The notes under the pieces: generated by a model
What the model was told of the DNA's origin: nothing
What the model saw: the letters and a program-made list of their open reading frames with translations, nothing else
Database searches by the model: none
Position numbers and translations under genes: made by a program
Source: Torreya grandis
Lineage: Eukaryota; Streptophyta; Pinopsida; Cupressales; Taxaceae
NCBI GenBank assembly: GCA_037957365.1
Contig: JARHVA010008356.1
Location: 104,501 to 168,500, forward strand
Direction: 5' to 3'
DNA: 64,000 nucleotides
In this document: positions 22,566 through 36,130 of the stretch, in pieces
Layout of the letters: every line of letters starts with the position of its first letter
Numbering within the stretch: position 1 is the first letter of the stretch

Positions 22566-25500
22566 ATGACCATTACTAAGTTTTTAAGAGCATTTACCAA
22601 ATCTTTCCAATGTTAGTCACAACAAATATTAGGAGAAAAATAAGAATTAACTATAATTGAATAAGCTCCTGAGCTTTCACTTGAAGAAGTTCTAGGTCCA
22701 AGTAAGAAAAGAAAGACTAAAGCAAAGAGAGTTGGGAAGTCAAAAGAAGTAGGGATGAAGTATGAATATAAGGGATATCCCATTGAGTCTTGCATTACAT
22801 CCAAAGTGTCAAAAATAAATGACACTAATAAGGGACATGTTTCTATAACTAAGTTGTTAGAAAGATCTTAATCCACAATCAAAACACCACTCATGCAAGA
22901 AATGACAAATAGTGGAATCCTACAAGCTGTAGCTTTCCCAAGCTCTATAGAATTGCATGAATTTGTTCTAGAATTTGCCAAGTATTATGATTATCTCACT
23001 AAAATATTAAAATATATTATAGAGAATGTGGTGGTTAGATTAGATGTTTATTATTTGAAAATACCAGCAAGACCTAAGTGATAGACTTATCAATGAATAA
23101 ATCTAAAGATCTCTTGAAGAATAAGACAATAGAGAGTATCAAGATAATGAATAATACTTATCTAAAGAAATCAAAACAACCCTCAAGGTTTTCAAGGAAA
23201 ATAGTGAGGTTTGACTTGGTCCAATAATTTGATGACTTCATGTAGTTAATATGTAGAATTAATAGAGAGAAAATTAGCAAGAACTTTTCCACCTGGATGT
23301 ATGCATACATAAGGGCTATTGATGTCAATAAGAGTTTTGCTTACATTGAATGGTTAAGAATGATAAGTGACAACATTGATCATCAGCTAATTAATGTATT
23401 TCAAACTATTTATTTCAATATGAATTTATATTTATTATATGCTACAACATCTAATGGAATACATACTAGGTTGACTACAAAAGGGCTAATGATAAAACAT
23501 CCCATCTATGAAAACTACCCTTAATTGAATTTGTCTGAATACTTCAATCACTATAAAAAGGTAAATGATGTATTATTTTATGAATTAATTTGTAAATTAA
23601 ATGTTTCTTTGAAGGCCAAGAGAGTATATAATGCAGCCTAGGAGGTAGTTTCCCATTTTGGATGTATTTTATTCAATTCTTGAATTACACATACATCAAA
23701 GTTGGTGGTTTCAATGGAAATCCAATAAAATTACCAAGGCACCCTAGTGATAAATGGATTCTAATGGAATTATGTATATTGCTGGTGTATTTACATGATC
23801 TTCAATCAAAATTAAATCATTCTTTAGTTACTTTTGCTATTGTTATTAGCCAATATCATTGTACAAGCATTTATAAGGCCAAAAATTTACAAATAGATAT
23901 GTATAATAACTATAATCAATCATATTTTGAGGTTAGAGCAAATTTTGATTGAAGAGGCATATCGCGAAGCACAATTTCTCTTGAATATATGCATATCCCT
24001 ACTCTAGAAAACTTCTAGATTGATTGCAAAGATGAATTTGAAGTAAGAAGAAGAGATAATAGTAGGAGGAATATTAAAAAAAAATCTCATTTGATTTGGC
24101 TATAATTCATGAAGACATGGAAGATGATGGATAATTAATTCTATATTCTTAGCATGCAATGGGAGGAGATCATGCTCCACTCTTAGAAATTTATTACAAG
24201 AAAAATCATGTAAAGACTATTGTTGAGAGGACTTAAGTGGTTGTTTTTATGACTTCAATGTCACTTCTTAGTAAGGGCTACTAAATGAAAGAGTTAATAA
24301 TGACATAAATTGGCCAACTAAGTCATAAAAATAAAATAATGCAAGGAAAAAGATGTCAAGAACCAATGAAGAAGTTGAATTTTAAGAAGAATGATGATGA
24401 AACATATTCTTTGGTAAAAGAAAAGGTGTCAATTTAATCAGTTACCTCTACATCTCCTTTGATTTCTTCCACATACACTACACCTCATACCATTCCTATT
24501 TTTTCCACACCTCCCACATATTTATCTTCACTAATAGTAGAGAAGATACATCCAATAGTGAAATATGTAGACCCATCCACACTCATGCCAGCTCCAAACT
24601 CTCCTAGAATTAAACCTCCTAAGAAATATACTCAAAAATAAATTGATACTCTTCATCCATCTTCTCCACATCCACCTCTTTATAATGATCAACCCACCAT
24701 TACTACTCTAACCTAGAAAGATCCATAACAAGTAACTATTAGAGAGGTGACCACATCTCAAGAGATATCATAGGAAAGGATAATAGTTCAACCTGAAAAT
24801 AAAAACACTAGAGAAGAAAAAGAATAGGAAACTCCTATCAAGTAGGAAGAGAAAGATAAAGATGAACAAATAGATTCTAATGTTATTCATATAGAATATA
24901 TTATAGGTATAAAAGTTCTTACTCAAGAGATAGTGGTGAGAGATAATCAATAAAAAATGGTGATACATTCATCTACTTCCACTAGTACATAGTTATCCTC
25001 ATGGATGGCATTACAGATATCCCTTGAATCAAAAGAATAAATAAATTTGGAAGAGATATACTTGAAATTTCATAAAAGTATTGATCATAAGGGTAAGAAG
25101 CCCAAGAGTGCTAGAGTGACTTCAAAACTCATAATTGAGCCTTCAAGTCAAAAATTTGTTGAAATATCAGTTCCTCCATAAGGTAAGTCTAAGAGTGAAA
25201 TCACTGAAGAATATTTGGAAATTATAAAGGTGTCCATAGGGGAAGTCACTATAGAGGGTCTGAAGTAAGACACATAGAGTCTTATAAATACTATTTTTTA
25301 GAAGCTTGATGAATAAAAGGCTGATAAAGCTAAAATAAAGGAGTAAATTTCTAAGCTATGTGAAATAATTGCCAAAGTGGCAATATCTGATCCCCAGTAG
25401 TAATTTATTTTAGAAGATATAATTGACCATCAAATAATAACTTTGGTAGAAGAAACTAGTGATAAAGCTAGATCAGTAGATGAATGGATATATAAAATGA

Positions 25501-26195
25501 TATAAACTACACAAAAATGGTTTCCTGAGGTTCTAGGCAATTTAGTTGACATAGAGAATAAATTGGTGTAAATAAAAACAATGATGGAGATTAAAAATGA
25601 AAATGGAATATCTGAATTGCAATAGGACAACATTCAGCAAATAAATGCTTTAAGTGGCAAGATTTTTATTAAAGAAAATATTATTCCATACAGATCAGAG
25701 ACAAGAGTGAAATAAGAGGAATACATCATATCTTTTCACATGCATATTTTTGGAACAATGCTTAAAAAAATGAAGAATCTAGAAGAATATGCTTGCAACA
25801 TGAAAGTATATCTAGAGGATTATATCTTCTATCTCATGAATGTTTGGTCAAAATAACCACCAAGGACTCAAGAACAATTACTTCAAGAATTCAAGAAAGT
25901 AATTAATGAGGCCACAACTCCATTCATAGTGAAATCAATAAAAGAGCTAATAAAAATTCATAAACATGTCAAAAGGATAAAATCCAATCTTGAGAGGGTG
26001 AAAAATTATTGAAAGAAACTAAAAAATGAGATACTAAAATTTGAAATAGAAAGGCAATTAGTTTCCAAGTCAAATGATGCAACCATTAAATTTATGATGT
26101 CACAACACATCAGCTACAAGCAAAAGTGCAAAAAATAAATTCATGAATTAGTGATTACTATTACTTCTCTTCTCAACTTATTTTACTTTCTTTAT
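22566..26195 (+). pseudogene. Long retroelement frame of unknown function in element E
   Basis: I do not recognise the family. The frame starts at an ATG at 22566 (MTITKFLRAFTKSF), then has a basic patch (KKRKTKAKR near 22710) and a globular part (FPSSIELHEFVLEFAKYY near 22935). Two or more frame changes lie between about 23080 and 24080, where 23297-23524 and 23662-23952 are open pieces. From about 24085 to 26150 it stays in one phase for some 690 codons: a Pro/Ser/Thr-rich linker (24459-24640), an acidic Lys/Glu-rich part, then a C-terminal coiled-coil-like region (25650-26150). That phase holds about 29 TAA/TAG and one TGA. Length and domain order resemble the frame inside element D's LTRs. 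It could be a Gag-like or accessory protein. Confidence 0.65.
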
Positions 26196-26449
26196 ATAAC
26201 TTAAGAAATTTATTTCAATTAATTTTGTTTTATGTAATTGCTTTATAAGTAATGTCACTCAGATAAACTACTTATAAAAGTTGCTTTATAGAATGAAAGA
26301 CTTAAGTAATTTAACTAGATGTTATTACTTGAAGTCATTTTGAAAAAATAGATTACTTGAGTGAGCTAAGCACAACATGCAAAGAGGTTGTAGTTGATCT
26401 AAATAGTAAAACTTAGAAGAGATATATGTCATTATTTTTTTCATGCCAC

Positions 26450-26531
26450 ACATGAGAAATTCAAGGAAGATGTCTCTCAATGGTTTTTATAATTTAACAT
26501 AACACATGGGGAGTTCAAGGAGTTGTCTCCT
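26450..26531 (+). repeat. Two direct repeats upstream of a TATA box
   Basis: CACATGAGAAATTCAAGGA at 26450 and CACATGGGGAGTTCAAGGA at 26504 are about 28-bp units 54 bp apart, each followed by a GTCTC. They lie just upstream of the TATA box at 26556 and may be promoter elements. Confidence 0.5.
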
Positions 26532-26555
26532 ATTTGTATTTAATATCTGAAAATG

Positions 26556-26563
26556 TATAAATA
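26556..26563 (+). promoter_or_regulatory. TATA box near the 3' end of element E
   Basis: TATAAATA followed by TGGGAGAA lies 178 bp before the candidate primer-binding site, the distance expected for R plus U5. Confidence 0.5.
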
Positions 26564-26733
26564 TGGGAGAATAACATCATACAAGGGATGGTAATTTATG
26601 AAAAGAAATTATAACTATTATACAAAAATACTAAACAATCTGAAACTTTGTGTTTAGATTTTTGTATGAACTTTGTTCAAAGTGAATAAGAAAAAAGTTA
26701 GTTTCTAATAAAATTTACATCTAAAAAGATATT

Positions 26734-26750
26734 TGGTGCATTCTATGAGG
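26734..26750 (+). other. Candidate primer-binding site (element E)
   Basis: TGGTGCATTCTATGAGG follows AATAAAATTTACATC, a plausible polyadenylation region and LTR end. It starts TGGTGC like the other candidate sites in this window. The matching tRNA is not identified. Confidence 0.45.
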
Positions 26751-29454
26751 ATTAAAATAGTAAAATTTGTGTTATCATTAAACATAAATATGAATTAAAA
26801 TTATTCTTAATCATTTCCTAAAATATCTATCATATCATCTATGTTTATCTATTTATACATATACAATAAGATCTACCAAAAACTATTTATTGTGAAGTAC
26901 AATTTCTTTCTTTTTCATGAATTCTATTTTTTTTTCATTCTTTACATTCTAAGAACTTCTTTGCATAATATTTGAATTAGTTTTTTACTACAAAAACACT
27001 TTGTTATGGTTCATGAACTTTTTGATTAAAGTAATACCTAAAAATAAGATAACTTGTGTATATCCTATGCATAATTTGTATAAATTATAAAAGACTAAAA
27101 GTGTGAATAGTAAGAGTAGATAACATAAACATACAGGTGCTTCACTATTAAATGAAGGGGATTTAATCCCATGAATACTTATGTCTATTTTCTATCCTAT
27201 AAAATATCTAGCCAATAAGATCACTGAGTTTTAGACCTTTTTATAACTTCTCTTTGAACTTGAAATGTTGTGACTGAGTGCCAAGTGGCATGCTGCAATT
27301 GGATCACTAGGTCACATACTATTTTTAAAGGCTAAAGTGTACATGAATAATTCATAAATTTTATATAATCAAGTGAATAATGTATTTGATGCTTCTACAT
27401 ATTGATTGAGGCTAAATTAGCATAGAGTTTCTACATAAAGGAGAGAATAAGAAAGTTAACAAACTATGTTATAAAGAAAAAGAGGTAAGTCCAAATTCAT
27501 AAACTATAAATATGGAATCTGACTTGGAACCCTTTTTAAAAATTAAAATCAAGGTACATCATAGTATTGAATATGATTTTTTACATACCCAAAGTAATAC
27601 CATGATTCAACAACCTTAATTAAGTGATTTTGATTTCATCTTAGGGACCATACCTTGGTTTTTTAAATCATAAACCCTTGTAAGAGAACTTTTAAACAAA
27701 TTATATCATTAGAAAACCTATTAACTTGGCATTATTGAAACATTTTAAAAAGGTACTCATTAATATTTGTCATGGAATGACATGATTTTTAAAATTTTAA
27801 AGCCACACAAAGGGTTTTTATCTTATGGAGTTAGTGGCAAGATATGTCATGGGTAAATGACCCAAAATTTCATAGGGTACCCATTTCATAGACCATGTTA
27901 TTTTCAAATATGATTTTGATTTTTATATTTTATTTATTCAAGCTTATATTGATAATAAACCTATCAAGAGTGGCATGGTTGATAATAGTTTAAGTGTGAA
28001 TACGTATACTATTACACTTATATCTCATCTTAGATGCACATATTAAGATGTACGTCTAATCAAAATAGTAATAAAAAGATTCGATGGTCATATTCAAAGT
28101 TATAATAGTGAGATAACATTACTAATACAAGTTGTTCCAACACATGTGGCCATGAGATTTATAGTAGTACCCAGTGTAGGACACTTTTATATGCTATTAG
28201 GATGTCTTTGGATTCAATAACTCTATGTAGTTTTATATATAATAGTACTAAAATTCATTTTTTATAATGAGTTTATCATATTTCATGGTATTCCCAATGA
28301 ATACCCACTCCAACTAATGGTCATTATTCGTACATAACATATTATAGTTTAGAAACCTAAAATGGTTAAATCTACTTATGACATTTAGAATCAAGTGATC
28401 CATTATCCAATGAGAACTATCCTTGAAAGGAAACTTAATTAGATATTTTTATTATATTATAAAGAGCCACTCTTTACTCCTACATGTCCTATATTGTTAC
28501 GAAAAAAACTAAGGGTGTTCCATAAATTAAACAAACATAAAGTTCACATACTCCATGATGGGTTCCTAGGATTAATAGAGTTCATCATGATTAAAAAAAC
28601 ACGTAATATACTATAGAGTATTATCATGAGAATGGTACTCACGTTTTAGATTTAGATCAGTTTTATGATTATGATTTTAGACTAGTTACTTCATAATGGG
28701 ATAATAATTTCTAATTTCAAGAGGTGATGCTTCATATGATAGATATAGGTCCTATCGATTGTGAGGATTCAGGAGTCATAGTTTAGTATGTTCTTTTTTA
28801 AGTTTCATACATTCAGAAAATACAAAAAATTAGAATATTTCAAAGAATTATAAAAACCATGACCTATGTCAATTTTTTTGGTTCATTTACATTAGTTTAT
28901 TTGTGCTCAATTTATGGTTTACTTATCTATATCTAGATTTATATCAAATATTCTTCACAAGTGTACTTGAGTGCATTATAAAATTACATGCCATTTATAG
29001 ATGTAGTTTCATGTGGTGATATTGTCAAAGGACCATACATTTTACCCAAATAAAATTGATCTAACCCAAACAGTAACTCACTACACTCTTGCATGATTTC
29101 ATAGGACTTGACCTAATGAATATATACTCTAATTTTACATATTTAAACCAGTCACAACTCTCTTAAACTTTCCTATATCACAAAAATTTCATGAGGGCAT
29201 CCTATTACGCAAGTTATATTTGTATATGTCTATCCACATTCTTCATACTTTAGTATATTACAATGCATGATTATTTTCTCATTTACTTTCACATTACTTG
29301 ATTATTGGTTACTATAGTTACTAAATACACTAATGTTACAAGTTGCTTATGTATATCAACTTCACTTTTGATGCATATTTTTCATGTTTTATTCCTTGTT
29401 TCATGTTTTTATGTATTCATATTCTTTAGATTGTGGACATTCAAAAATTATTTA
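26751..29454. other. Unassigned AT-rich sequence
   Basis: No reading frame, RNA gene or LTR pair was recognised in these 2.7 kb. If element E is a 5' LTR this would be its interior, but I see no gag motif. One short piece (27235-27345) repeats part of element E's upstream array. The rest has no visible internal structure. Confidence 0.5.
27235..27345 (+). repeat. Second copy of part of the element E array
   Basis: The unit GACTGAGTGCCAAGTGGCAT at 27272 matches the units at 20841-20960. The following GGTCACATACT and AAAGGCTAAAGTGTACATGAA match the spacer at 20951-20990. This may be a remnant of a second LTR of the same family. Confidence 0.55.
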
Positions 29455-29460
29455 TATATG

Positions 29461-29542
<82 letters not shown>

Positions 29543-29580
29543 CATACATACATACATACATATATATATATATAGACACA
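29455..29580. repeat. Compound TA/GTAT microsatellite
   Basis: GTAT repeats run into a (TA)n tract of about 45 bp (about 29490-29535), then CATA repeats. It is simple-sequence DNA with no coding meaning. Confidence 0.95.
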
Positions 29581-29669
29581 CACACATGAGCGTGTGCATG
29601 TGCATGTGAATGCATGCACACACACACACATGCACGCATGCATACACACACACACATGCATGCATGCGT

Positions 29670-29834
<165 letters not shown>

Positions 29835-29854
29835 TATATGGGATGCTATGTATG

Positions 29855-29859
29855 ATTGG
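29855..29859. repeat. Left target-site duplication of element D
   Basis: ATTGG directly precedes the left LTR end (TGTTGATA on the plus strand) and is identical to 49292-49296. Confidence 0.9.
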
Positions 29860-30984
29860 TGTTGATATGGGTTTTATGCACACCATAACCATAACAAGGT
29901 AGCCTCTAACATTTCAAGATCTTAATTAAGGTAAAATCCACTCAAGGGAACAAATTTTAGGTATGTGATCTTTGACAACCTATTGATGGAATAGTGGGTA
30001 GGGTATGTAGGTTGTTAAAAAGGTTTTTTGGATGGAAACATGGATTTCTAATAGAGTGAGTTACTACGTGATTTGAATGAGTGGTTGACTTCTAATCCAG
30101 ATTGGGTAGATATTAATAAAAAATTCAAAAAGGGAAGATAAGGTAGGGTAGAAAAAATACTTTGTGTTCATTAGGAATTACTCCTCTTGTTGGTTTCTGA
30201 ACATACTTATATTTTCTTGAACTAATGTATGTTGTTAGCAATAATAACACACAAGTAATCAAGCATAGCTAGGAATTCAAAGTAAATAGAGATGTAGGAA
30301 TTTCAAATGATTTAGATAAAGGTTTATTCTTTACGGGTAGCTATCACACACCCTTGATCAGGAGATTATGGCTCAGGCAAGTGAATTATCTAAGGTAGAT
30401 ATTGCATGCACATAGAAAACTACACCAAAGAAAACATAAATACACATTTAGAAATATGATTCAAAAAACCTAACTCACTTTATTGATATATTCACTTATC
30501 TTTTAATATCTATTTCACATCTTAAGATCAACATATCAATAAATAAATCAATAATATAATCACATATATAGCACACTAAAGATTTATTGAATCACACAAC
30601 TATTTAAAATAACAATCCATTACATGAAATGGGAAAGAAAATACTTAGGACACTTGTTTGATGATAAAAATTGATTGTTACTCTATATTCCAAAAAAAAT
30701 TGTCTCTTTTCCCACTGAGTGGGGTTACAATTACATATACTTGGGAAAGGGGGTGCCTAATCCTCCAAGTTCGTGCAAGTGGTTACAAACATCGATCTAA
30801 ATATGTAGTTTCAAAAACATCTGGGATATAAAAATAAATAAATTGACTTTTCAAAGTCATTTAATGTGTACATTCACACAAGATAAATAATCATTTTTTT
30901 ATAATTATCCACTCACAAAACTAAATATATAAACTACTAAAAAATTATACATGCATGATATTTAGCCTATCAAGGCTTTCTTGT

Positions 30985-33900
30985 TTAAAGTGTTACATGC
31001 ATTTTGGTGGGAGTGGAAGTAGATGTGGCTACTAAAGTTTTATTTGTACCTCTAGAATCTTGAATTTTCCTCACTTCATTATATTTATAGACCTTTTTGG
31101 TTGTCCCATGTTTCTTCCATATGATATCTAAATTAATCATCAAAGGTTGATGAATTCTCTTTGTTTTTCTAAGGAGCTTGTCATGCTCATCCTTGGTTTT
31201 TTTAAATTTTTTCCTAAAGATATCCACTTTAGTGACCTGATTTCAAGCCTTGATCAATTATAATTCAATTTATTTAATTGATATACCTTTAAATCTCTAT
31301 TTGAATTCATCAGCTACCTTCTTGGTAAGCTTATCAAAATTGAGCCTACTAACTAGCTTACCAATGGAGTCTTTCACCTATGATAGCTTTAGCTCCTGAA
31401 AAATCTAAAAGACTTGAGCCTCATGTGCCTAGTATTTGGGGATTAAATCTCCAACATTTTTAAACCAATCTTTTACCTCTTCTTACCTAATGACTACTAG
31501 GTTCAAGGCATTATATTCCTCTAGTTTAGTTATTATATTGAGATGTATATAGAGTGATTTGCCTATGTAAGCAACCAACATATTTAATTTGGCACTATCA
31601 TCTCTCAAGGAGTTGTACAATACATTAGTTTGGCTCACATGAGGTGCCATCTTAACCTTAATTAACTCCATACCTTCCAATGTGTTGTGACATTTTGAGG
31701 CTGCATGTTGGACCATAGCCTCAATTCTACTTGGTATGTGTACTATTTTGGCCTTTTATGTAAGTTATTATATTTACCTCTCTAGCACATGTACCTTTGT
31801 TTCTAGCTTTTACTAATCTAGCTTTGTACCCTAGTGAATTATAACTACAAAATCATTATGTGCCTAAGATAGGTATACTAAATTCTCTTTATATAAGGGT
31901 TGCACCAATTGCGTATTCTATCTTTTAGTGAGGGATAACATATCTTATTTATCCTCTAAGATTATTTGGGTTCCCCTATCATCTTCTAGTTTTATCTTCT
32001 TGACCCTTTTGATGTTGCAAGTGGGGGGCCAAACAATGTGGATATAGATGGGAGTTTTGTGACCTAAAATTTTAGTAGTTGGGAAACCTTACTCCTTAGG
32101 TATAGTGCCCATTTAAGATTGTCAAGCTGAGATGCATCAGAGGTTATAGTGACAACCTCTAATTTTATTTCCTATTGGGCTTCTTGATACTTCTTGGAGG
32201 CCTTGGTGAGGCTATGTAGGAGGGAAAGCCATATGGTTTTAGACCAATCTAGCCCTCCAAATTAAGGGAGTGGATGGACTATGATTATTTGAGGCTAGGC
32301 CTTCCTCCCCTTGATAGTGGTTGTCATAGTGGTCTATTTTGTGGAAGTGGTGGGTGAGAGTGTAAGGGTTATTTGGGTAGATTAAACATGGATTTGAGAG
32401 GTAACCAAAGCTATTTTCACCTTCCTAGACACCTTCTTTTCCTTGAGGTCTCTAACTATGGAGGTGTTAGTAGGAATAAGAAGGATTAGTGTAGTGAATG
32501 GGATGTAAGTGGAGATGGAAGGAGAAATAATTGTAGTAGAGCTGGAAGGAATGGATGAAGGGAATTCCATAGAGACACCTTGATCCAAAATGTGTAGAGA
32601 ATACAAATGAACACTATCAAAATACTAAGTAACTTTAAGTGAGAGTTGAACTAGTTCCTCTTGAAGGCTTATAACCTTTTTTATTTCCATCTTAGCTTCC
32701 TCATCAGAGCCATATTCAATGTATTTTATTATCACCACATCTCCCCTAGCCATTTCTAAATGTGGAGACTGAATGGATGATCCTTGTAATGCCTCTATTA
32801 TGGGACTACCTTTGGGAGTCTTAGTATTTATTATGTATATCAAAAGGATCCTTGCCTAAGTGGGTGATCCTAAGGTAATGATTCCCTAGGATTTTCTACC
32901 CTAATAGATGTAACAATTAGCCTTGGGGTAGAATTTACATTAGGCTCATCTTTTGTTTAACCTTCCTCATCAAAGTCAAGACTAATGGGGTCTCCTACCT
33001 ATGCTCCCCTAGTTGTGATGGGCTCAGGTATCTTGATCTCTTCTTTTTATACCTTCAATGTTGGAGAGGTTCCTTTCTAGGAAGAGGTAGTTTGGTCCTT
33101 TGTTTATTCTAGGATCCTTATCTCCAAAAATCTAAATGCTATCACCCCTTAAAAAGTTCCTTCCTACTATCTAATTCCCTAGTGGAAATAGAAGGCTAAC
33201 CTTATATCAGCCTCAAATGAGCCTCTTTTAATCCAACAAGTTGTGCTCACTCTAATACCTCCTCATCTATCTATTTATTCAAAAATACAAAATTAGTCAT
33301 AGGGATGATGACTATATGGAATGTTAAACCCATAGATATGTTATTGGATTCACCCATGGGAACCTTGCCCTAGTGTGGAATTTCATGGAAAGGATAGTTC
33401 CTTTACTTAGCACCTACAACTCCAATATTTTTTTCATAGTATATGTCATTCTACCAATGGTGATGAGGTGGACAAAAAATAATATTTATTCTACCTCACC
33501 AAATATTCTGGTACACTCTTTTATATTTGGAAGGAAATCTCTTATTCAGATACCTTATCTAGAATAAACCTTGATAGACACAGGGGTCTAACCTTATTCC
33601 TCCATACTATAATGATAGTAAAATTAGGGTAGATGAATAAATCTCCTTTGTCAACTAGGTTTTCACTATATTTTTCCTAATCTAAGGCATAGGCAAGCTA
33701 CCAATGGATTACTAAATCTAAGGATAAACATCCTTGGAGATTCTCACCATGTGCTTTGTATAACAATAGACATACATAAACTAATAGTAATCGTAGATTA
33801 TATTATTCACATAGTCAATGGTTATAGACCACAATATTATAAGGTCTCTATAGCATGTCCCCATGACTACATCCAATAGATACAACATCATGAAGAAATC

Positions 33901-34643
33901 CCCAATGGGTGTAAGACACCTATCTTTGTGGATGATTTTCTCCCTCAACCATAGGCTTATGATCTCACTAAAGGTGTAATCACTATCATGTGTAAACATC
34001 ATATACAATAATAGTATCTAATCCAAGTTAATAAAGTATATTCTTATCATACCATATAACCTATGGAGGAGTGCCATGATAATATAGATAACCATCTTGA
34101 ACCTATCAATTGGGATAGCCCCTTCAACTTATTTGTCTTCTAGGTGATATTTTGGTGTGGGAGGAGCCACAATGAGATCACCTTCTCTAATGAGATCTTT
34201 GTGTTGAATTTTACCAGTGTGTACGTATCGAAGTAGACTATTTAATGATAAATATATCTAAAAGTTTTCCCTCAAGATGTAATCAACAATTGTATTTTTA
34301 TTCAACCGATGAAAGAACACATCTTGTGATATTCTATCTATGAAGAATAAGTCTTGCAAGAGGTCTATATAGGGCATTACTTCTAATTTTTGAGAAGCAA
34401 AGTGTAGTCTTTAGTGTTTATAAGCCAATAATTACTTTACAAACAATTGATCCACCAATGTCATATCATGCACCAATTAAAATATGTCCATTGAATCAAT
34501 AACATCCCACAACATTAAGTAATTATTTACTTATCTTCAAACATAGTGGTGTCAAATATTGTATCTATGAATTCTATTAAATCCTTAATCAAGTATGGAG
34601 ATGGCATATTAGTACCTCAAAAAAAATTGGATGTAGACACCAT
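30985..34643 (-). pseudogene. LTR-borne reading frame of element D, 3' LTR copy
   Basis: The function is not recognised. It starts at an ATG at 34643 (MVSTSNFF), aligned with MASKSKTF in the other LTR, and ends MHVTL followed by TAA at 30985. In between are a globular N-terminal part (around 33781-34008), a Ser/Thr/Pro-rich linker (32382-32606), a conserved patch (HPLP.FGGLDWSK, near 32230-32290), and a long Lys/Glu-rich coiled-coil-like C-terminus (31227-31990, including LVQPLYKENL and KTKDEHDKLLRKTKR). Frameshifts and many stops are present; between 31830 and 31990 all six stops I read are TAA/TAG. Being inside an LTR it exists twice. It may be an accessory or second Gag-like protein. Confidence 0.7.
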
Positions 34644-35159
34644 AGATGTATACTTCATTCTTTTCTCTTGATCAACATGTTTCGTGCCATATATACCTGT
34701 ATGCTAATGCAAATGAGTCAGCTCTAGCTTTACTATTGTTCATTGTATAATCACAAAGCAAATACTTGGGCTCTTTCTTATTGTAAGATAAAAGGTTTCA
34801 AATAATAGTTATCTAAAATGGAAATGATATATTTTAGTCACAATGGATCAAATATATATAATCCAACATTGAATACCATTTCATGTGATATAAATATGGA
34901 ATGTTCACTTTAATCTTTCATTTCATGTATAATTCAAATTTGTTAGTTCAGGTTAGTGGGGACCTTTAAAATATCAATAAGAAGTATTTTGTTGTTATAT
35001 TGGCTTGGTATAATGAGACTTAGTACTAAAATACTTTAGGATTTACACTTAAAATTTTATTTTGGGCCTATGTTTGTAGACTAATTCTCTTAGGGAATTT
35101 GTTTTGAAGAAAGTTTCCACAACAGTCTCTCTAAAGGATTAATCTAAGCAAATATCCCA

Positions 35160-36130
35160 AAGTAATTATTTTGGAGGGTTATTTTTAAGGTATGGAAGAC
35201 ACTTTCAAATTATCTAAAAGGTAATTTTGATTTGAAGGGTCTACTTCATATGGCATTTTGTCCATGACAAAATTCGTAAAGGGTCTACTCCACAAATACC
35301 AAAGGGCACTTATAAAATTTACAAAGGGTACATTCATATAACTAAGGGTAATTTAAAAAATCTTGAAGGGTATAATTCTCCTAAACAAAATATTTGAAAG
35401 AATTGGCTAAGGAAAAAAAGGTATGGGAAAAAATTACCGAAGGGAAAGTGGCTACCTCAAAAGGGCTTAAAGGTCACTCTCAAAATATCTAAAGGGTTGG
35501 TTCAGGAATTCTAAAAGGTATGTGCCCTTGGGGGAATTTTTTAGGCCTTTTGCATTACATAAAATTTCTAATAAAAAAAATCCAAAGGGCATGTCCATGG
35601 CAAAAAGGTTCATTTAAAAAGGTCGAAGGGCACTTTTGTATGGAAAATTGTCAAAAGAAATATCCTGAAGGATAAGTCTCATAGGGTAAAGGGTTCAATT
35701 TTTTTATAAAAGGTATAATGCATAAAACCTAAAGGGTATGTGTCCTAAAATAAGTGGTCAAGAAGGGGGTAAATGGTCAATTCTAGGAAGTTCTAAGGGA
35801 TAGTTTGAAGGGTTTTTAAGTGTAGGTATAAAGAATTTGAAGGGTCTACTTTGGGTCAAAAGTTTAATTGAAGGGTCAAATTCATAAAGGATGAAGTGTA
35901 GGTTCAAAAAGGCAAAAAGAACATTTGAAAAAGATATGAAGGGTAATTCCAAAATTTTTAATGGTACTTTGGTAACACTCTAAAGTGTTTACTAGGTAGG
36001 TCATTTATCTATGACAAAAGTTTTAAAATATCTAATTTGTAAAGGCCTAAGGGTACTTTTAAAATTCTTTAAGGGTACTCTTGTATGACTAAGGGTCATT
36101 TCAAAAGCTCCAGAGGATAATTTGGATAGG
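35160..36130. repeat. Degenerate minisatellite with AAAGGGT core (3' LTR of D)
   Basis: On the plus strand a motif close to AAAGGGT followed by ACTTT or CTACTT recurs roughly every 20-40 bp, with at least 15 recognisable copies (for example near 35235, 35278, 35325, 35362, 35580 and 35730). In the element's sense direction it lies in U3 as CCCTT-rich repeats. The same block occurs in the other LTR. The 64-codon minus-strand open stretch at 35758-35952 is read-through of this repeat. Confidence 0.75.

Larger units (their letters stand above)
19966..26733 (+). mobile_element. Element E: possible giant LTR with an internal gene
   Basis: The block holds, in order, an array of CCAAT-containing repeats (about 20405-21105), a TATA box (21844), a reading frame of about 3.6 kb (22566-26195), a second TATA box (26556) and a candidate primer-binding site (26734). 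The 6.7-kb scale and the order match the LTR of element D (U3 repeats, long frame of nearly equal size, then the LTR end and primer site). The left end and a partner LTR were not found. An alternative is an ordinary element whose flanking LTRs are too decayed to see. The first 400 bases after element B hold nothing I can name. Confidence 0.45.

Noticed and set aside
24768..25633. Minus-strand open frames opposite element E (24768-24968, 25430-25633)
   Set aside because: They are shadows of the long plus-strand phase, which has protein-like composition while these do not.
35160..36130. AAAGGGT repeats as an interstitial plant telomere array
   Set aside because: The plant telomere unit is TTTAGGG. 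The motif here is AAAGGGT with irregular spacing and never forms tandem 7-mers.
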